A stretch of 64,000 nucleotides of DNA from Hyaloperonospora brassicae (taxonomy: Eukaryota; Oomycota; Peronosporomycetes; Peronosporales; Peronosporaceae): NCBI GenBank assembly GCA_947650285.1, contig CANTFL010001320.1:50616-114615 (forward strand), written 5' to 3'. Of the stretch, positions 26,301 to 37,865 are shown piece by piece. Position 1 is the first letter of the stretch, and each line of letters starts with the position of its first letter. The notes below the pieces were generated by a model, which made no database searches, was not told the DNA's origin, and was given only the letters and a program-made list of their open reading frames with translations. A program made the position numbers and the translations under genes.

Positions 26301-29300
26301 CAGCGCGCTATTTATGCGGCTCAACCTTTGGAGAACGGACAATCTTGTTGGAGCTGTCGTAACTTTTCACTTCCGCCGGTCACACGCAATAATCGTGTGA
26401 TTGAGAGCGCGTCTGAGCATTTTGTACCCATACACGAACTAATCGACGATGTTGTAGCAGCAAAGAGTATTGGCTTCAGAGATTCCGCGGCTTCAGATTC
26501 CATATTAGCCACGTCACTGCTCTGCCCTCATTCATTCGGGAAGGCCTATTCATCTGCCGGACAGTGTTTAAGAGTCAGCTGCTAGCGAAGAAGCAATAAC
26601 AATAGGTATTTTTACACCCCACCGGCGGCAACCTCGTGACAGTAGCCACGCGGAGGCGTAAGTAAGTCAATACTTATTCTTGGTCCCCATTCCGGACTGC
26701 CGGTCTCTGGCTCCCTGGACCAGGCTACAAAATTAATTGCTCTGCCTATTATACCTCTGTCCGTGAAGCGAAAGGGTTCCGACGTTGATCGGAAACAGGG
26801 GCAGGATTTGTCGCTGGAGGCTCGTGATTCGGATGACACAATAATGCGTTACGATCCCGGCGTAAACGTGCTGAAAAAGGGCCGCATTACGCCTGTGTCG
26901 GGACAAACCCCTCTCCGGCTGAATGCGACCAAATCGATCGTGATGACTGGGCAGCCGCATGGGGACAACTAGTTCCAGAGTGGCAACGTTTTACTGTGGT
27001 TTCATTTTCACACACAGCTTTGACCCCTACGGAGGAGTGGCATCGGGTAGCTCGACTGGCAGACGTCAAGCCATTTACTGTGTCATGAAAGGCGTTGTAC
27101 GATGCCCAGTCTCACTCAGGATTTAAATATAATTGACCTGGTGCAGTGGACGATAGACTGCCATCGGGGCTTCTGAAGGACGGACTGCAGAAATATCGTA
27201 CGCAACCCCCAGACTGCCCCAACTAGACGTGGCTCGATGGATGGATCGCTCATACGCGATATCGGGTCTCCACAGCTACATTAGCGCCTCTGGTAGACAG
27301 TATTGATGACTGGGTACCGCTCCGGGACAAGATTACGGCAGCGATGAGGTTTTACGACATTATGACCCTTAACATCAAAACAAGTTCGATCCCAAAACCG
27401 AACAAGTTTGATCCATCACTTGCTATGTGCATTAATCTACGACGCAAAAATTGCTTGCTCAGCGAGGGTGAGCCTTCGGGAGAAGGGACACCGGATAATT
27501 TGAGGGCGCACGTCAAGCTTGATTTGACTAGTCATTAGTATAAGACGTCTTTTTATGTCTCGAATAATCATGCAAACTGGAGTGGCATCGAGAGACGTTT
27601 CTCCTCTGGACTTACCTAACCAGCGGAGAAAGGACTGATCCAGTACTAAGGAGACTTCACAACACAACTTCCGGTCACGTATGTATGGGTCGGAGATCTC
27701 AACGTCGGAAGTCTATAGACGATTCGCATCACTTGACGGCCACGGCTTATCCATTCCGTCATAAAATTTCCTCAAATGCCGAAGATTGGCGATTTGTTAG
27801 CTTGAATTATGAGAGGTTTCTCAAAAGCTTTCCGAAACCACTGGATTTCCGAGGTGTGCAAGACTCTTGCGCGGCAGAGGCTTTAAGCGTGGTGCATACA
27901 TATAACGCACGTCGCGAAAGCAGATAAGGTCAACGCATCACGATCAAGGTGAAGGATCCTATGAGGTAAACAATTTGACTCCTCGCAAGCACCTGTATCG
28001 TTTTCAAGAGTTGGCTTAACAATATCTAGAGTCGTTACTATCTTACTTGACTGCAAAAGCTGCGGATACTGCAGCTGCCTGGAACGAGGATTTATGGCAT
28101 TATATGGTGATTGGAGTGACAGTGCACGACATGTCAATCCTTACTGTAAATGATTACAACTATCGAGCTGAGCAAGAGAGTTTCTTTAGCCGTATATACG
28201 ATTGGCGCATACTGCGGGGTCTACCGATTTGCTGGGCGACTTTGACAGCGTGTCGAGCCCAGAACTGGATCGGTTGGGACCGCGGCTATCTAGCTGGCTG
28301 GAGAGCTCAGACTTGGCGATCCTGCCGCAAATTTTCGGCATGAGTGATGCGCGCCATATGTAAGACAACGAGAAAATTGACCAGGATGAAGCGCTCGTAG
28401 ACCACTTCAAGTTATGCACAAAGTACTGTGCCAGCCGAAAATATCGAATTTTTGTGCCGACTTCTTGGGCATCGGAGGTTTTATGGCTGTCCCAACAATT
28501 CCATTATCATATCACTCCGATCATCAATAGGAGTAACTTCATTTGCGGAAACCCTTGCTTGCTTCGGGACATCGGCGACGACAACCGTCCACATTTTCCA
28601 TTATGACTGATCCGTTAAATTTTGAGATTGATGCTTTGATTGAGGAAATAGTAAACAAGGAGGGGGCATCGCACCTCGTACTACAACATAAGATAAATTA
28701 ATCAATCAGTGCGCAGCTAGTATTCGTGCGGTAACGAAAAGGGATAACCGGCGGCGTCGACGCGTATTTGGCTAAATTCCGCACCGTAGCAGACGTCAAT
28801 TTTAAACCCGTCAGAAGTGAATAAATTTGAATCTGGAGGGTATGAGGGAAGGCCACCTTACTGGACTCAGCGAGGGCCTAAAACGGTCGGTGGACCGTCT
28901 TCGGTGGTCCTACAAGCGTTGCAGCGATTTGGAAGTAATCAACACGTCACGTCCCTTAGGGCCCAGCATGGAGATGCTTTTACACCGTCTATGCTAATTT
29001 TGTACCAATTCGCGTCGTAAAGGCCTTCCGTTCTACGCTCAAGTCACGTGTCAACCGATTCAGATTAGATCCAGACCAGTTTGCAGACATTCGTTGCGAT
29101 TCTTGAGACTAGGCGGGTCACTCCATATGAAACGAATGTCTCCTCCGCTTGATTACAGAAGATCAAGTGTTTTCAGCATTTAAAGGCTTAGTCGACACAA
29201 ATTTTTTGAATAAAATGGTCTGAACCACGATTTTTACATGGACACGAGTGCGCTCATGGTGGTGGCGCTGGTCACCATCATCAGCCAAATGTCCGCTGTC

Positions 29301-31490
29301 GCGGATTGACCACCTTCGATTTATAAGTGCCCTAATCATTCCGCTGTAAAAAGGTGACTTAGACGACGCCATAGATTATCGACGGATTTATCTGTTACAG
29401 ACAAGTTACAAAATCTATATGAAGACCATCGCAAAGTGGGTCCAAGTCTCACTACCTCGAGTAATTGACGGCTCCCAACAATTGTTTTGTCCGCGGTCGG
29501 CGATTGGCCAGAACTGTGATGCTGATGATGGCTCAATTGACAACATCTAGCGATCAGGACAATTTGGACGTGGCAAAGAGCAGATGTATCGTGCTGCTGG
29601 ACTTTCGGAAGGTCTGCGATACCGTGGACAAAGACTATATGAATGACGCACTTAGTCGGTTTAGGTACGATACGCGCTTCATCGAAAATATCATGAGGGT
29701 CCATAACGGCACGTCGGCGAGTCTTGTCGTTAAGGGGGACCATTTGTCGCCCGTCTTGGTGCGGTCAACAATTTGACAGATCTGCCCGCGCGCCTCTCCT
29801 ATTTCTGTCGGTGGTGGCGATACTTGGGCTTGCGTTACAGTAGTACACACATCTCCGTAGCTTATCCATCCCCGGGTAGCCTAGCCAGATTGACCTTTTT
29901 TCATCCTTTATTGATGACTCCACTCTTTTTAAAGAGCCATTCTACCAACTCTCGCACGCTCTTCGGTATTAAGGCGCACCCGACGAGGAGACAAATAATA
30001 TTTATAGAAAGGATATATCGCTAGCGCAATACGAAGGTATCGCTGTCGTTTCTATCACGCGGAATATCTGCTACCTTGGCTACGACACCGAAAAAGAGGA
30101 CTTAGAAAAACTGGAATTGGGAACTGAAAATCCAAAAGATTCAGCGACATCTCCTGACTACAACACGGGTGGATACGAGCGTAGCCTATCAAGTTTTCAT
30201 TCTCAACTCCATCTTACTTCCCTTGATACTAATTACAGCCATCGTATTTGAGTTGCCGCTTTGGGCAGAGAAGGAGCTGATCAATTGGTACAAGCAGTTC
30301 CTGTGGGCATACGCGACGACACCAAAACAAGTCGTCACAGATTCAACTCCGAGATACTCATGACTTCGAAGTAGCAGGGGGTATCGGATTGATGAGAACG
30401 GATGTGGCAGTCAAAACACAGCGGATCGAGCATGCGGCAACTTGGCTAACCAAAAAACAGGATCTATATTGTGCGCCCTGGCGGGCATGGGCTTACCTCG
30501 GGCGAGACTAGAACTCAATCAGCACGAGTATCTATGTCTCCTGTTTAACGGCGAGCGCCGCCTTACTGGAAACAAATTGTGGATATGCGCTTGCAGCAAG
30601 GGATCGGGAAATGGCTGACACCGACCTTGATATGGGCTGTCCAAATCAACGCATAGATCGCACAGCACTCGGACTCATTAACAACCAATACTGGAATAAC
30701 TCACACTTTTTTGAGAACCTTTCAGCTGTAATGTAAATTCGTGCATTCGTAAGCTGCGCGGCAACACGCTGTTGACCAAAAAATACACCCGAACAGCGGA
30801 ATATATACTAGCAGTACTACACATAGAGAATGTCGGTCCATCGAAGTTCATTCTTCAGGTAACTTGGTCAACAAAACAAGCGACGCACCACTCAGATGCG
30901 ATTTTGCGCAGGTGCACCACTTCTGTCCTACTATCATTTCTCGCTATCTCTGTGGGTACGGTATTCCTGACTAGCCAGCTGCTGCGCCTCCGGAACCCTC
31001 TTCCGCCGTTCAAGGCGATGTATACTGGAGGTTGCGCGGAACAGGCGTCATTGATAAGTGGTTGACGGAAGATACGCCTGGATCCTATCCAGGTGAATTC
31101 TTCTTCGAGGCAAGGATGGACTACACTGGTTCTGTCAAGGACCACTCCCAGAGCTCAAACTCAGCTTCGTCATTGATCAGCGGAAATTGCATATTGCTAA
31201 AAGCGACTATGGAGTCGTCGTCAAGCGCACCCGCTGCTTCACTACTTTCCGTGGTCCGCTCCGACGTAACGCCCAATCGTTTCGTTCGACATGATTTAGA
31301 GGCTCAGTCATTTCAATCTTGTAAAATAGACTTCGCCCGGACACCTCTGGCGTTTGTCTATCGGCTAGAGGTGAAGGCAGACCACAACGGGTGGCAACGC
31401 GCTTCTCTCTGTCATAATCCTCGTCAATTCTGGAATCAAAGTAACGGCCTTCCCGATTATCAGATCCGGACAGGTTATTAAATAGCGGTT
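23340..31490 (+). mobile_element. Decayed non-LTR retrotransposon (LINE, L1/Tx1-like)
   Basis: Fragments in all three plus-strand frames follow LINE order. ORF1 begins near 23690 (MDTSPADIFVVQVENKTKS). Around 24960-25000 there is a broken zinc-knuckle-like HCAY...H stretch, and a second Cys-rich stretch is at 26330. An endonuclease-like region follows at about 28050-28600. A reverse transcriptase fragment has SRCIVLLDFRKVCDTVDKDY at about 29580 and the catalytic box FIDDSTLF at 29907-29930. A C-terminal region extends through 30170-31490 and includes LILNSILLPLILIT. There are many stops and frame changes, so the copy is dead. Start and end are approximate because no terminal repeat or poly-A tail was found. 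It contains the G/C homopolymer block at 25.7 kb. Confidence 0.75.
25697..25848. repeat. Block of long G and C homopolymers
   Basis: Runs of up to about 18 C or 10 G alternate (C then G then C), separated by short unique pieces such as TCTATACAAGCCCCGGAG. The block lies inside the LINE copy and is unlike anything around it. It could form G-quadruplexes but is equally likely to be a sequencing or gap-filling artefact. Confidence 0.8.
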
Positions 31491-31582
31491 GGACAACTCG
31501 ACTTGTACTATGCTGGGCGCCATGCGGGTAATAGTTTCCGATAGGTTCCAGCGTGTCGATTTCGTGAGAAGACCATTAAATA

Positions 31583-31760
31583 TGTATTGTCCGATCTGTT
31601 GAATCATACAGTATAGTATATTAGTTCCTTGGCTCACAACTATATGCTAATTGAAGCCTTCTAATATATGCACTGGATTATTTGTCTGATTTTAAATATT
31701 GTTGGCATCATTTACGTAGACAGATCTTATCCATCTTGAGCCGGCGCATCGCGCCCTACA
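31583..31760 (-). repeat. 3' LTR of the decayed gypsy element
   Basis: Begins TGTATTGTCC and ends CCCTACA on the plus strand. It aligns with 36551-36727 along its whole length, with the best match over GATATATGCACTGGAT-like and CAGATCTTATCCATC words. Divergence between the two LTRs is high, implying an old insertion. Confidence 0.7.
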
Positions 31761-34700
31761 TCCCTACTCGAGAGCATTTCGCGCTGGTGTAATTTGAAGT
31801 CTTACAATTAAGTCTTGCCAATATGTCACATGCCGAATGCTTTGTTCTTTCTCCCATGTACAATTGCGCGCAGGAAGTCTGTGCCAATCAAACAAGCTAC
31901 TCGTTCTTTTTGTTATAGACACGTTTCTTGACCAGCTCTTGTATGATGTGCAGCTCATTGCCGATTTATCCATTCATAATTACTGGCACTGCTTTCAAGA
32001 CCAGCCGAACGCTAAATCTTGTAGGGTTTGGGGCGTAATGGCTCAGCAGATTAATGTTAAAAATTAAGTGCAACTTGCAGAGATTTTGCGGTAGTACAAA
32101 TTTGGCCACGTTGTTGTTGATCATGGTTTCAATTTCAAAGAAGCCGATCTTCTTTGCCAACAGCTTTGTTTAGTTGGTAGCGATTCCCATATTGTGGCAA
32201 CGTAACTTAAGGTGCCTTGCATCGAGCATTATCATGTGTCGCGTCTATAATGTCAGATTGCTGCGCTTTCTGTCGTAGTAGTCTTTTTGTTTCTCTGAAG
32301 CCCTGACCAATTTGGTTGCGCAAGCTTGAAAATCTTTTGCCTCCTGTCTGCAATGTTTTTCGCGTACTCGGCTACAGGAAGCGGCTTTTCTGCGACAGTG
32401 AACCTTCCAGAAATTGCATTGCTTACATGCACCCTGTGTTAATCTCGAAAGTCGAAAGCTGTGTGAACTTGCTCACTAGCGTTGCATGAGCGAATTCTAC
32501 AGCACCAAGATGTGTCGCCCATTCGTTGCCATGGTACGATACCATGCAGCGCAGCGCATCTTCTAATATTAAATTCTTTCTTTCACTCTGGCCGTCAGCT
32601 TGCGCGCAAGGGCTGTCGTCATTGAAAGCTTACTACTATTATAGCCATATGAGACATCCAAAAGTTTGATGTGAGCTTTAAATCACGATCACTGATTATG
32701 ACCTTTGGGGGTCCGTGATGGCGCACAACTACATCAATAAAGTCTTGCGACGTTTGGCGCATCTGACTTCGTGTGCGTCGGTGCATACCGGGGTCGCTTT
32801 GGCAGCTTGTCGACCACCGTCAATATAGCATCGAATCCTTTCGATACCGGTACGCCTGTTACGAAATCCCTCAAAACCACTTATCAGCACTCTTCGGCTA
32901 CTGAAATTGGCATTAGCTTACCGTTCTCTTGAGCTTCCTCGTCTTGCATAGTGTGCATGTATCGCAGCTTTGTAAGTGCTCTCGCATATCCTTTTCCAAG
33001 CGGGGCCAGTAGTACCATTGCGTCACCTCTAATTGCGTGCGGCGCACCCGGAATGTGTTGCGGTGTTTCCGTCGTGACGTTCACGGAGTATAACAGCAAT
33101 GAGCCTATCATCTGCATGTACACAACGCCTCGTGACAGCGTATTTCGTCCTCAGATATAGCAATCCATTAAACAAAAAACGTGCTTGTCGTGAGTCTTGT
33201 GCAACGCCTCTGTAAATTCGCTGTCCATGCTGAAGCTTTTAACAAATGCTTTCTTCGATGCCGACGAGTGGTGAATACTTTAAATTATAAATTCGACGTC
33301 CTGGACTTAATCTCGAATCATTCTCTGCTACCTCCAAGGCGCACCGATTCGGTGCACCTATTCTACCCCCACAAAGTCCCGCACATCAAGAATAAGATTC
33401 TTGTCAGGTCGTAAGAGCAAGCAGAGAACCGCCATATGAAGACGATGACGTCGAAGATGGGCGTCGCGGTAAGCGCATAATAAACTGCAATCATGAACGT
33501 GAGGTACGTGAGTGTTGCGTCTATCATTTGCAGGAATGACAACGCTGGGACGCGACACAATGCGCCGGCGACAAGATTGGAAGTACTCTTCACATGATGT
33601 AGCGTAAAATCAACTGAGAGAAAGAAATAAGCATCGCCATTTTACGCGTGACATTTGGATGGTGGAGCATACAACGGTAGGCATTGTTATCCATATCGAC
33701 ATCAAACGACTTGCCATGTAAATAATGGCGTCATTTTCGAGTGCTGTCTTGATATCCAGTAATTATCGTTTGTGCGCCGACCACCCTTGTTAGTGAATGC
33801 CACACTTTTTCGCGAAAAAAACGCAATAGGATAATCCTCTCCACATGCAAGCTGTGACAAGACGTTACATATGCACAATCCCGACGCGTCCGTAGTATAT
33901 ATGAAAGATACAGCAAAATACAGGAGCTGAAGGACGGGCGCTTGTTGTAGCGCGACTTTTAATTGGTGAAAATCTTCATCTTGATCGTTTGAACGGGCCT
34001 GCGATTTTCCTTCTTGACCAGCTTGCTCAATGGAGGCGCCATCTCGCAAAGTGACAAATAAAACGCCGATAGTATCCGGCGAGACCGAGAAATCTGAGTT
34101 GTTCCTTTCGTGTGGTTGGGCGGGCCATTGTGGCGATGGCGGACGTCTTACGCTTGTCCACGCTCTCCCAAAATTCTCGAAATAGTGTGGCCATAATAAA
34201 CTGCACACTGAACATTCCAAAAGAGCACTTGTCGAGGTGAGCATACACTTTTTCAAGTTAAAGCACTTGAAACACCTGACATTGATGGAGTGTGTGGTCG
34301 GCATTTGTCGTTGAAAATATGCAGATGTCATCAAGATCGACCATCACGAAATCAAATTTATCAAACAAAACCCGCATAAGACGTGACTTAACACCCAGCA
34401 TTCCCGCCAAGCCTATTGGTGCGACGCACCACTGGTACATCTCCTTGTGAGTCCTAAATGCGTTGTACTGGCGACTTGAGATATCAACCAGCATCTGGAG
34501 TTGGCCTTGGGCCTATGAAATAACCGCGAACACAGCGGATCCTGACATTCTGTCAAATCGTTTTTCGATGGGAGGAAGAGCTTTGGGAATCTTGGTCTGG
34601 CTTTTCACATAGCGGTAATTGATGGTTCAGCGATTCGGCTGAAATCTGTTTCCTTACCGCAGCCGCTCTCTCCGCGTACTGTAGATATCCCCGTAATGTG

Positions 34701-35600
34701 CTCTTTCTTTGGGTTGCCAAATATGTCGGAAATACATGATGAATTTAACACTCCGACCCAGCCTTTCGTTTAATTGTCTGCAACAAAGTCATTAATGTTT
34801 CTTGCTCGGTCTTTGACAGACGAAACGGCGTTCTTGAACTTGGAATTACATCTGATTCATTTCTACGTCAAATTGCACCGCACGTGCCGATGGTAGTCCG
34901 TCGGGTAGATTTGATGGGAATATGTCGTCGTACTCATGTATGAGGTCACAAAGCCAATCCGGAACATGTCGTCCACATTAGAAGCGATCTTGACCACAAA
35001 TAGCTACGCGTATTCGTTCTGCGCACGTATGATCTGCGCGGATGATCACATGATTCTGGTTTCGTGTCATCTAGGGTCTGCTTCACCCGCTCTGAGCATT
35101 CTCGCTCTCTTCTGTACGGATTATTTGGTAGCAGATATTTGACCCGATGTCCAGTAAACTAGCGGAAAATATTCTTGAAACCAGGGAAGATCAAAAATCT
35201 CATCATGCTCGGCGTCCAGATGGGTCTCCGTGAAAATTATTTCCAAAATTCGTCTGTAGCTTTAAGCGTCGCTAGCTCAGCCAATTACGTAAGAGACCCA
35301 TCAAACTTTTTTAATTGACCTCGTGGTGAGCGGAGAATCGTAGTAGCTAGTCCAGGCCGAATAACATTTGCTGATGCTCCACAGTCTAGCAAGATCGCGA
35401 CTGGAAATCCATCAATGGACCCAGCTTTTCGCAATTAATGAGGCTTATAATTCATCCCATTTTTGACTGGTAAGGTGTTGACTGTAAATTGACCAAACAC
35501 AGTGGTTCCATCAGCATTTTTACTTGTATCTTAAACATTTTTCAAACGTGTCCACACGCAAGCGCGGTCTCAATACTGTTGGGTTTCGTGGTCTTGTCGG

Positions 35601-35642
35601 GCACTCCGCGAGTCGATGTCCTGGCTCCTTGCAGTAGAAGCA
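35601..35642 (-). other. Gag CCHC zinc knuckle remnant
   Basis: Reads CFYCKEPGHRLAEC, a perfect C-x2-C-x4-H-x4-C nucleocapsid knuckle, with basic and Pro-rich residues after it. It supports the identity and orientation of the decayed gypsy copy. Confidence 0.75.
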
Positions 35643-36539
35643 CAAATTGCGCTAAAATCACTCTTCTCGTGACACTACTTGCACATTGTCAATCTCCATC
35701 TAAATCCGATTGTGAATCGTCGAAGCGCTGATGAGTAGTTCTTTCTCGTCGACGATATTGTTGAGTAAGTATTGAACTTCCCACGCCAATATACGAGCAC
35801 TGATAGTCGTAGGGGACGTTGATAGCTTGACTCAAAGACGAGCAACAAAGATATACACTTCATCACGTTTCTGATGCTTCAGGCCTCGTGTGAAGTAAAA
35901 ACAGAGTCAACATCGCTCATGTTACGCAATTTAATCATAAGCTACCGGACGCGATTTACAAATCTCCAAGATCTCGACACTGCGCTTCATTTAAATTCCG
36001 AAGTTGATCACAAGGTCGAATCTGCAAGTCAGCCGGTACAAACTCTTACTAAAAGTAAAAAAATAAGTCATCGACCGTGTTGATTCGGCTGCGTGACCAG
36101 ACATACCATTCTGCAGATGCGCCTGTAAGCAAGTTTCCGTTAGTCGGGATAATCGTGGCGGCCATCTTCGCGCTCCTCCACTCGACTCGTCGTAATTCAA
36201 AATACTGCTGCACTTATTCCTTAAACAATGCAAACGGCTCTTTAATTTGTCCACAAAAGCGCGGCGCCTTCACTTCGTCAAGTCAAAGATCCTTGATCGT
36301 CGTCGCTTCGGCCATTTTTCGCATCTTATCTTGGTGTTGTGCTATCATGGCAAGCATGCTTTGCATGGGCTCCGCGTTTGAAGGCTCTCCCATGGCTTTG
36401 CGACCGGTGCACCTAAGTCACTTGAACGGTCGGCGTCGGGATCAGCTTCAGGCAAGGGATTCGTAGTCGAGTCGGCGGGGACAGAGTAATCGTGCGGGTC
36501 CTGGATAGTGGGAATGAGTCTAGTTCGCGTGACCAACAA

Positions 36540-36548
36540 GTGCTACCA
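36540..36548 (-). promoter_or_regulatory. Primer-binding site (initiator tRNA-Met type)
   Basis: TGGTAGCAC, two bases downstream of the 5' LTR on the minus strand. TGGTAGC is complementary to the 3' end of eukaryotic initiator tRNA-Met (GCTACCA). The same nine bases stand at the equivalent place in the gypsy element at the right edge of the window. Confidence 0.6.
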
Positions 36549-36550
36549 GA

Positions 36551-36727
36551 TGTAGTTTCTGAGCTGGTAAATCAAAGAGTGGAGTTCAATAGGTTCTTAA
36601 TTCGCAACTATATGCTTATCTAAGCCTCCTGATATATGCACTGGATTCGTTGTCTGATTTAAATTTTGATGGCATCATTTAAGGAAACAGATCTTATCCA
36701 TCGTGAGCCGGCGCATCCTGCTCTACA
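36551..36727 (-). repeat. 5' LTR of the decayed gypsy element
   Basis: Begins TGTAG and ends CTACA on the plus strand, a perfect short terminal inverted repeat with TG...CA borders. It is followed on the minus strand by a two-base spacer and the primer-binding site. Confidence 0.72.
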
Positions 36728-37863
36728 GGGCATCTCCTTCGGAATTGTCCGAGTTTCGCAGCTCTCTCTAGAAAACTAGTAGCGCACCGGACTGGGTAGC
36801 GGGCATACCGGCAACGCACACAATGTTCTTTGAAGCGTGCGCCAGTCGCCTAGTAGGCGGGCTTCCCTTACACCGACAGAGGATTCTCGTCGATCGGCTT
36901 CAGGATGGTGCTGCGGGGGATACACGTGTTTGAACGACCGTCTGACATCTACTTTCTACGCTGTGTCAAACTAAGATCTGGGACGGAGAGAAAAGGTGTT
37001 GTCTTCCGGGATGCGACACTAAATCTTAGTAGGAATACCGCCGGATTTTGGGATTGTGCTTCCGGCACTTACGGGAAGTCGCGAGATGAGAACATAGCAA
37101 GATTAAGACTGCAATATCGGGAGCCATGCTCAATGCATGCATCCAATTGCTGGAGTGTGACCCTCAAGGAACATCGATTCCACACGGCTATAGACAAGGT
37201 CTGCTCCCGGAATATTTCCGCGGCTCCCAAAATGGCGTCGAACATACCAGAGACCTTGCACATAGGTAGTTAACCCGTGTCAATGGAATGTCTGACCCCC
37301 CAACTACTACGTCAGGTTGGCTACAGGCAAAGTTTGTTGTGTGCCAAACATTAATGACAAAGTTGTTGGTACAATTTATTTGCTAAATACGATAAGGTGC
37401 CCATCTCAAAGTCTGTCGCGTAGACTTTTGTCTGTCTCTACGATAGGTAGGGGTAATAGGTAATTCAACACGTGTTTGGGGCTATAGAGTCAACTTTATG
37501 ATGACTTCAATCGGGCATATTGCGCACTTGCATCATGTGCTGCTGAAAGCGATTAACGAAGCCTTCAGGGTCTCAGCAATGCATTTTATGTGAGGCTCTG
37601 AAGCTGACAACAAAACCAGAAGTCTTTATTTAAGTACAAAAATATTTGCTAGTGGAAGCAACGATATTTTGTCTTTTAAAACAAGCTACAGATCGTCGAA
37701 GCCGTGAGCCTGCTGCGTGACACTTTGCTTTACCGTTGCGGTAGTTCACAAGCTTTGAGCATTTAGGACAGTATATGACGCCACAACCTCATCCACCACT
37801 CGACACGCCTTGTAACAAAAAAGTACATTTGTGCGGTGTAGTGGCGATCACAAATCCTCGATA
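36728..37863. other. Spacer between two transposons
   Basis: Holds a 122-codon plus-strand open frame (36905-37273) without a recognised domain. It could be a displaced distal piece of the LINE, but I cannot show homology. Otherwise AT-rich and empty. Confidence 0.35.
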
Positions 37864-37865
37864 TA

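Larger units (their letters stand above)
31583..36727 (-). mobile_element. Decayed Ty3/gypsy LTR retrotransposon
   Basis: Two direct repeats of about 177 bases bound a minus-strand element. Internal remnants follow gypsy order from right to left: a gag-like part, a CCHC knuckle (35642-35601), reverse transcriptase (34494-34258) with the active-site box reading DLDD in place of the usual YxDD, RNase H (APVLQLLYF...TDASG...PIAFFSRKS at about 33950-33790), and an integrase C-terminal region near 32160-31970. Stops and frame changes are frequent. The flanking five bases do not match (AAATA and GGGCA), so no target duplication is visible. It belongs to a family whose relatives are common in oomycetes. 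Confidence 0.8.
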
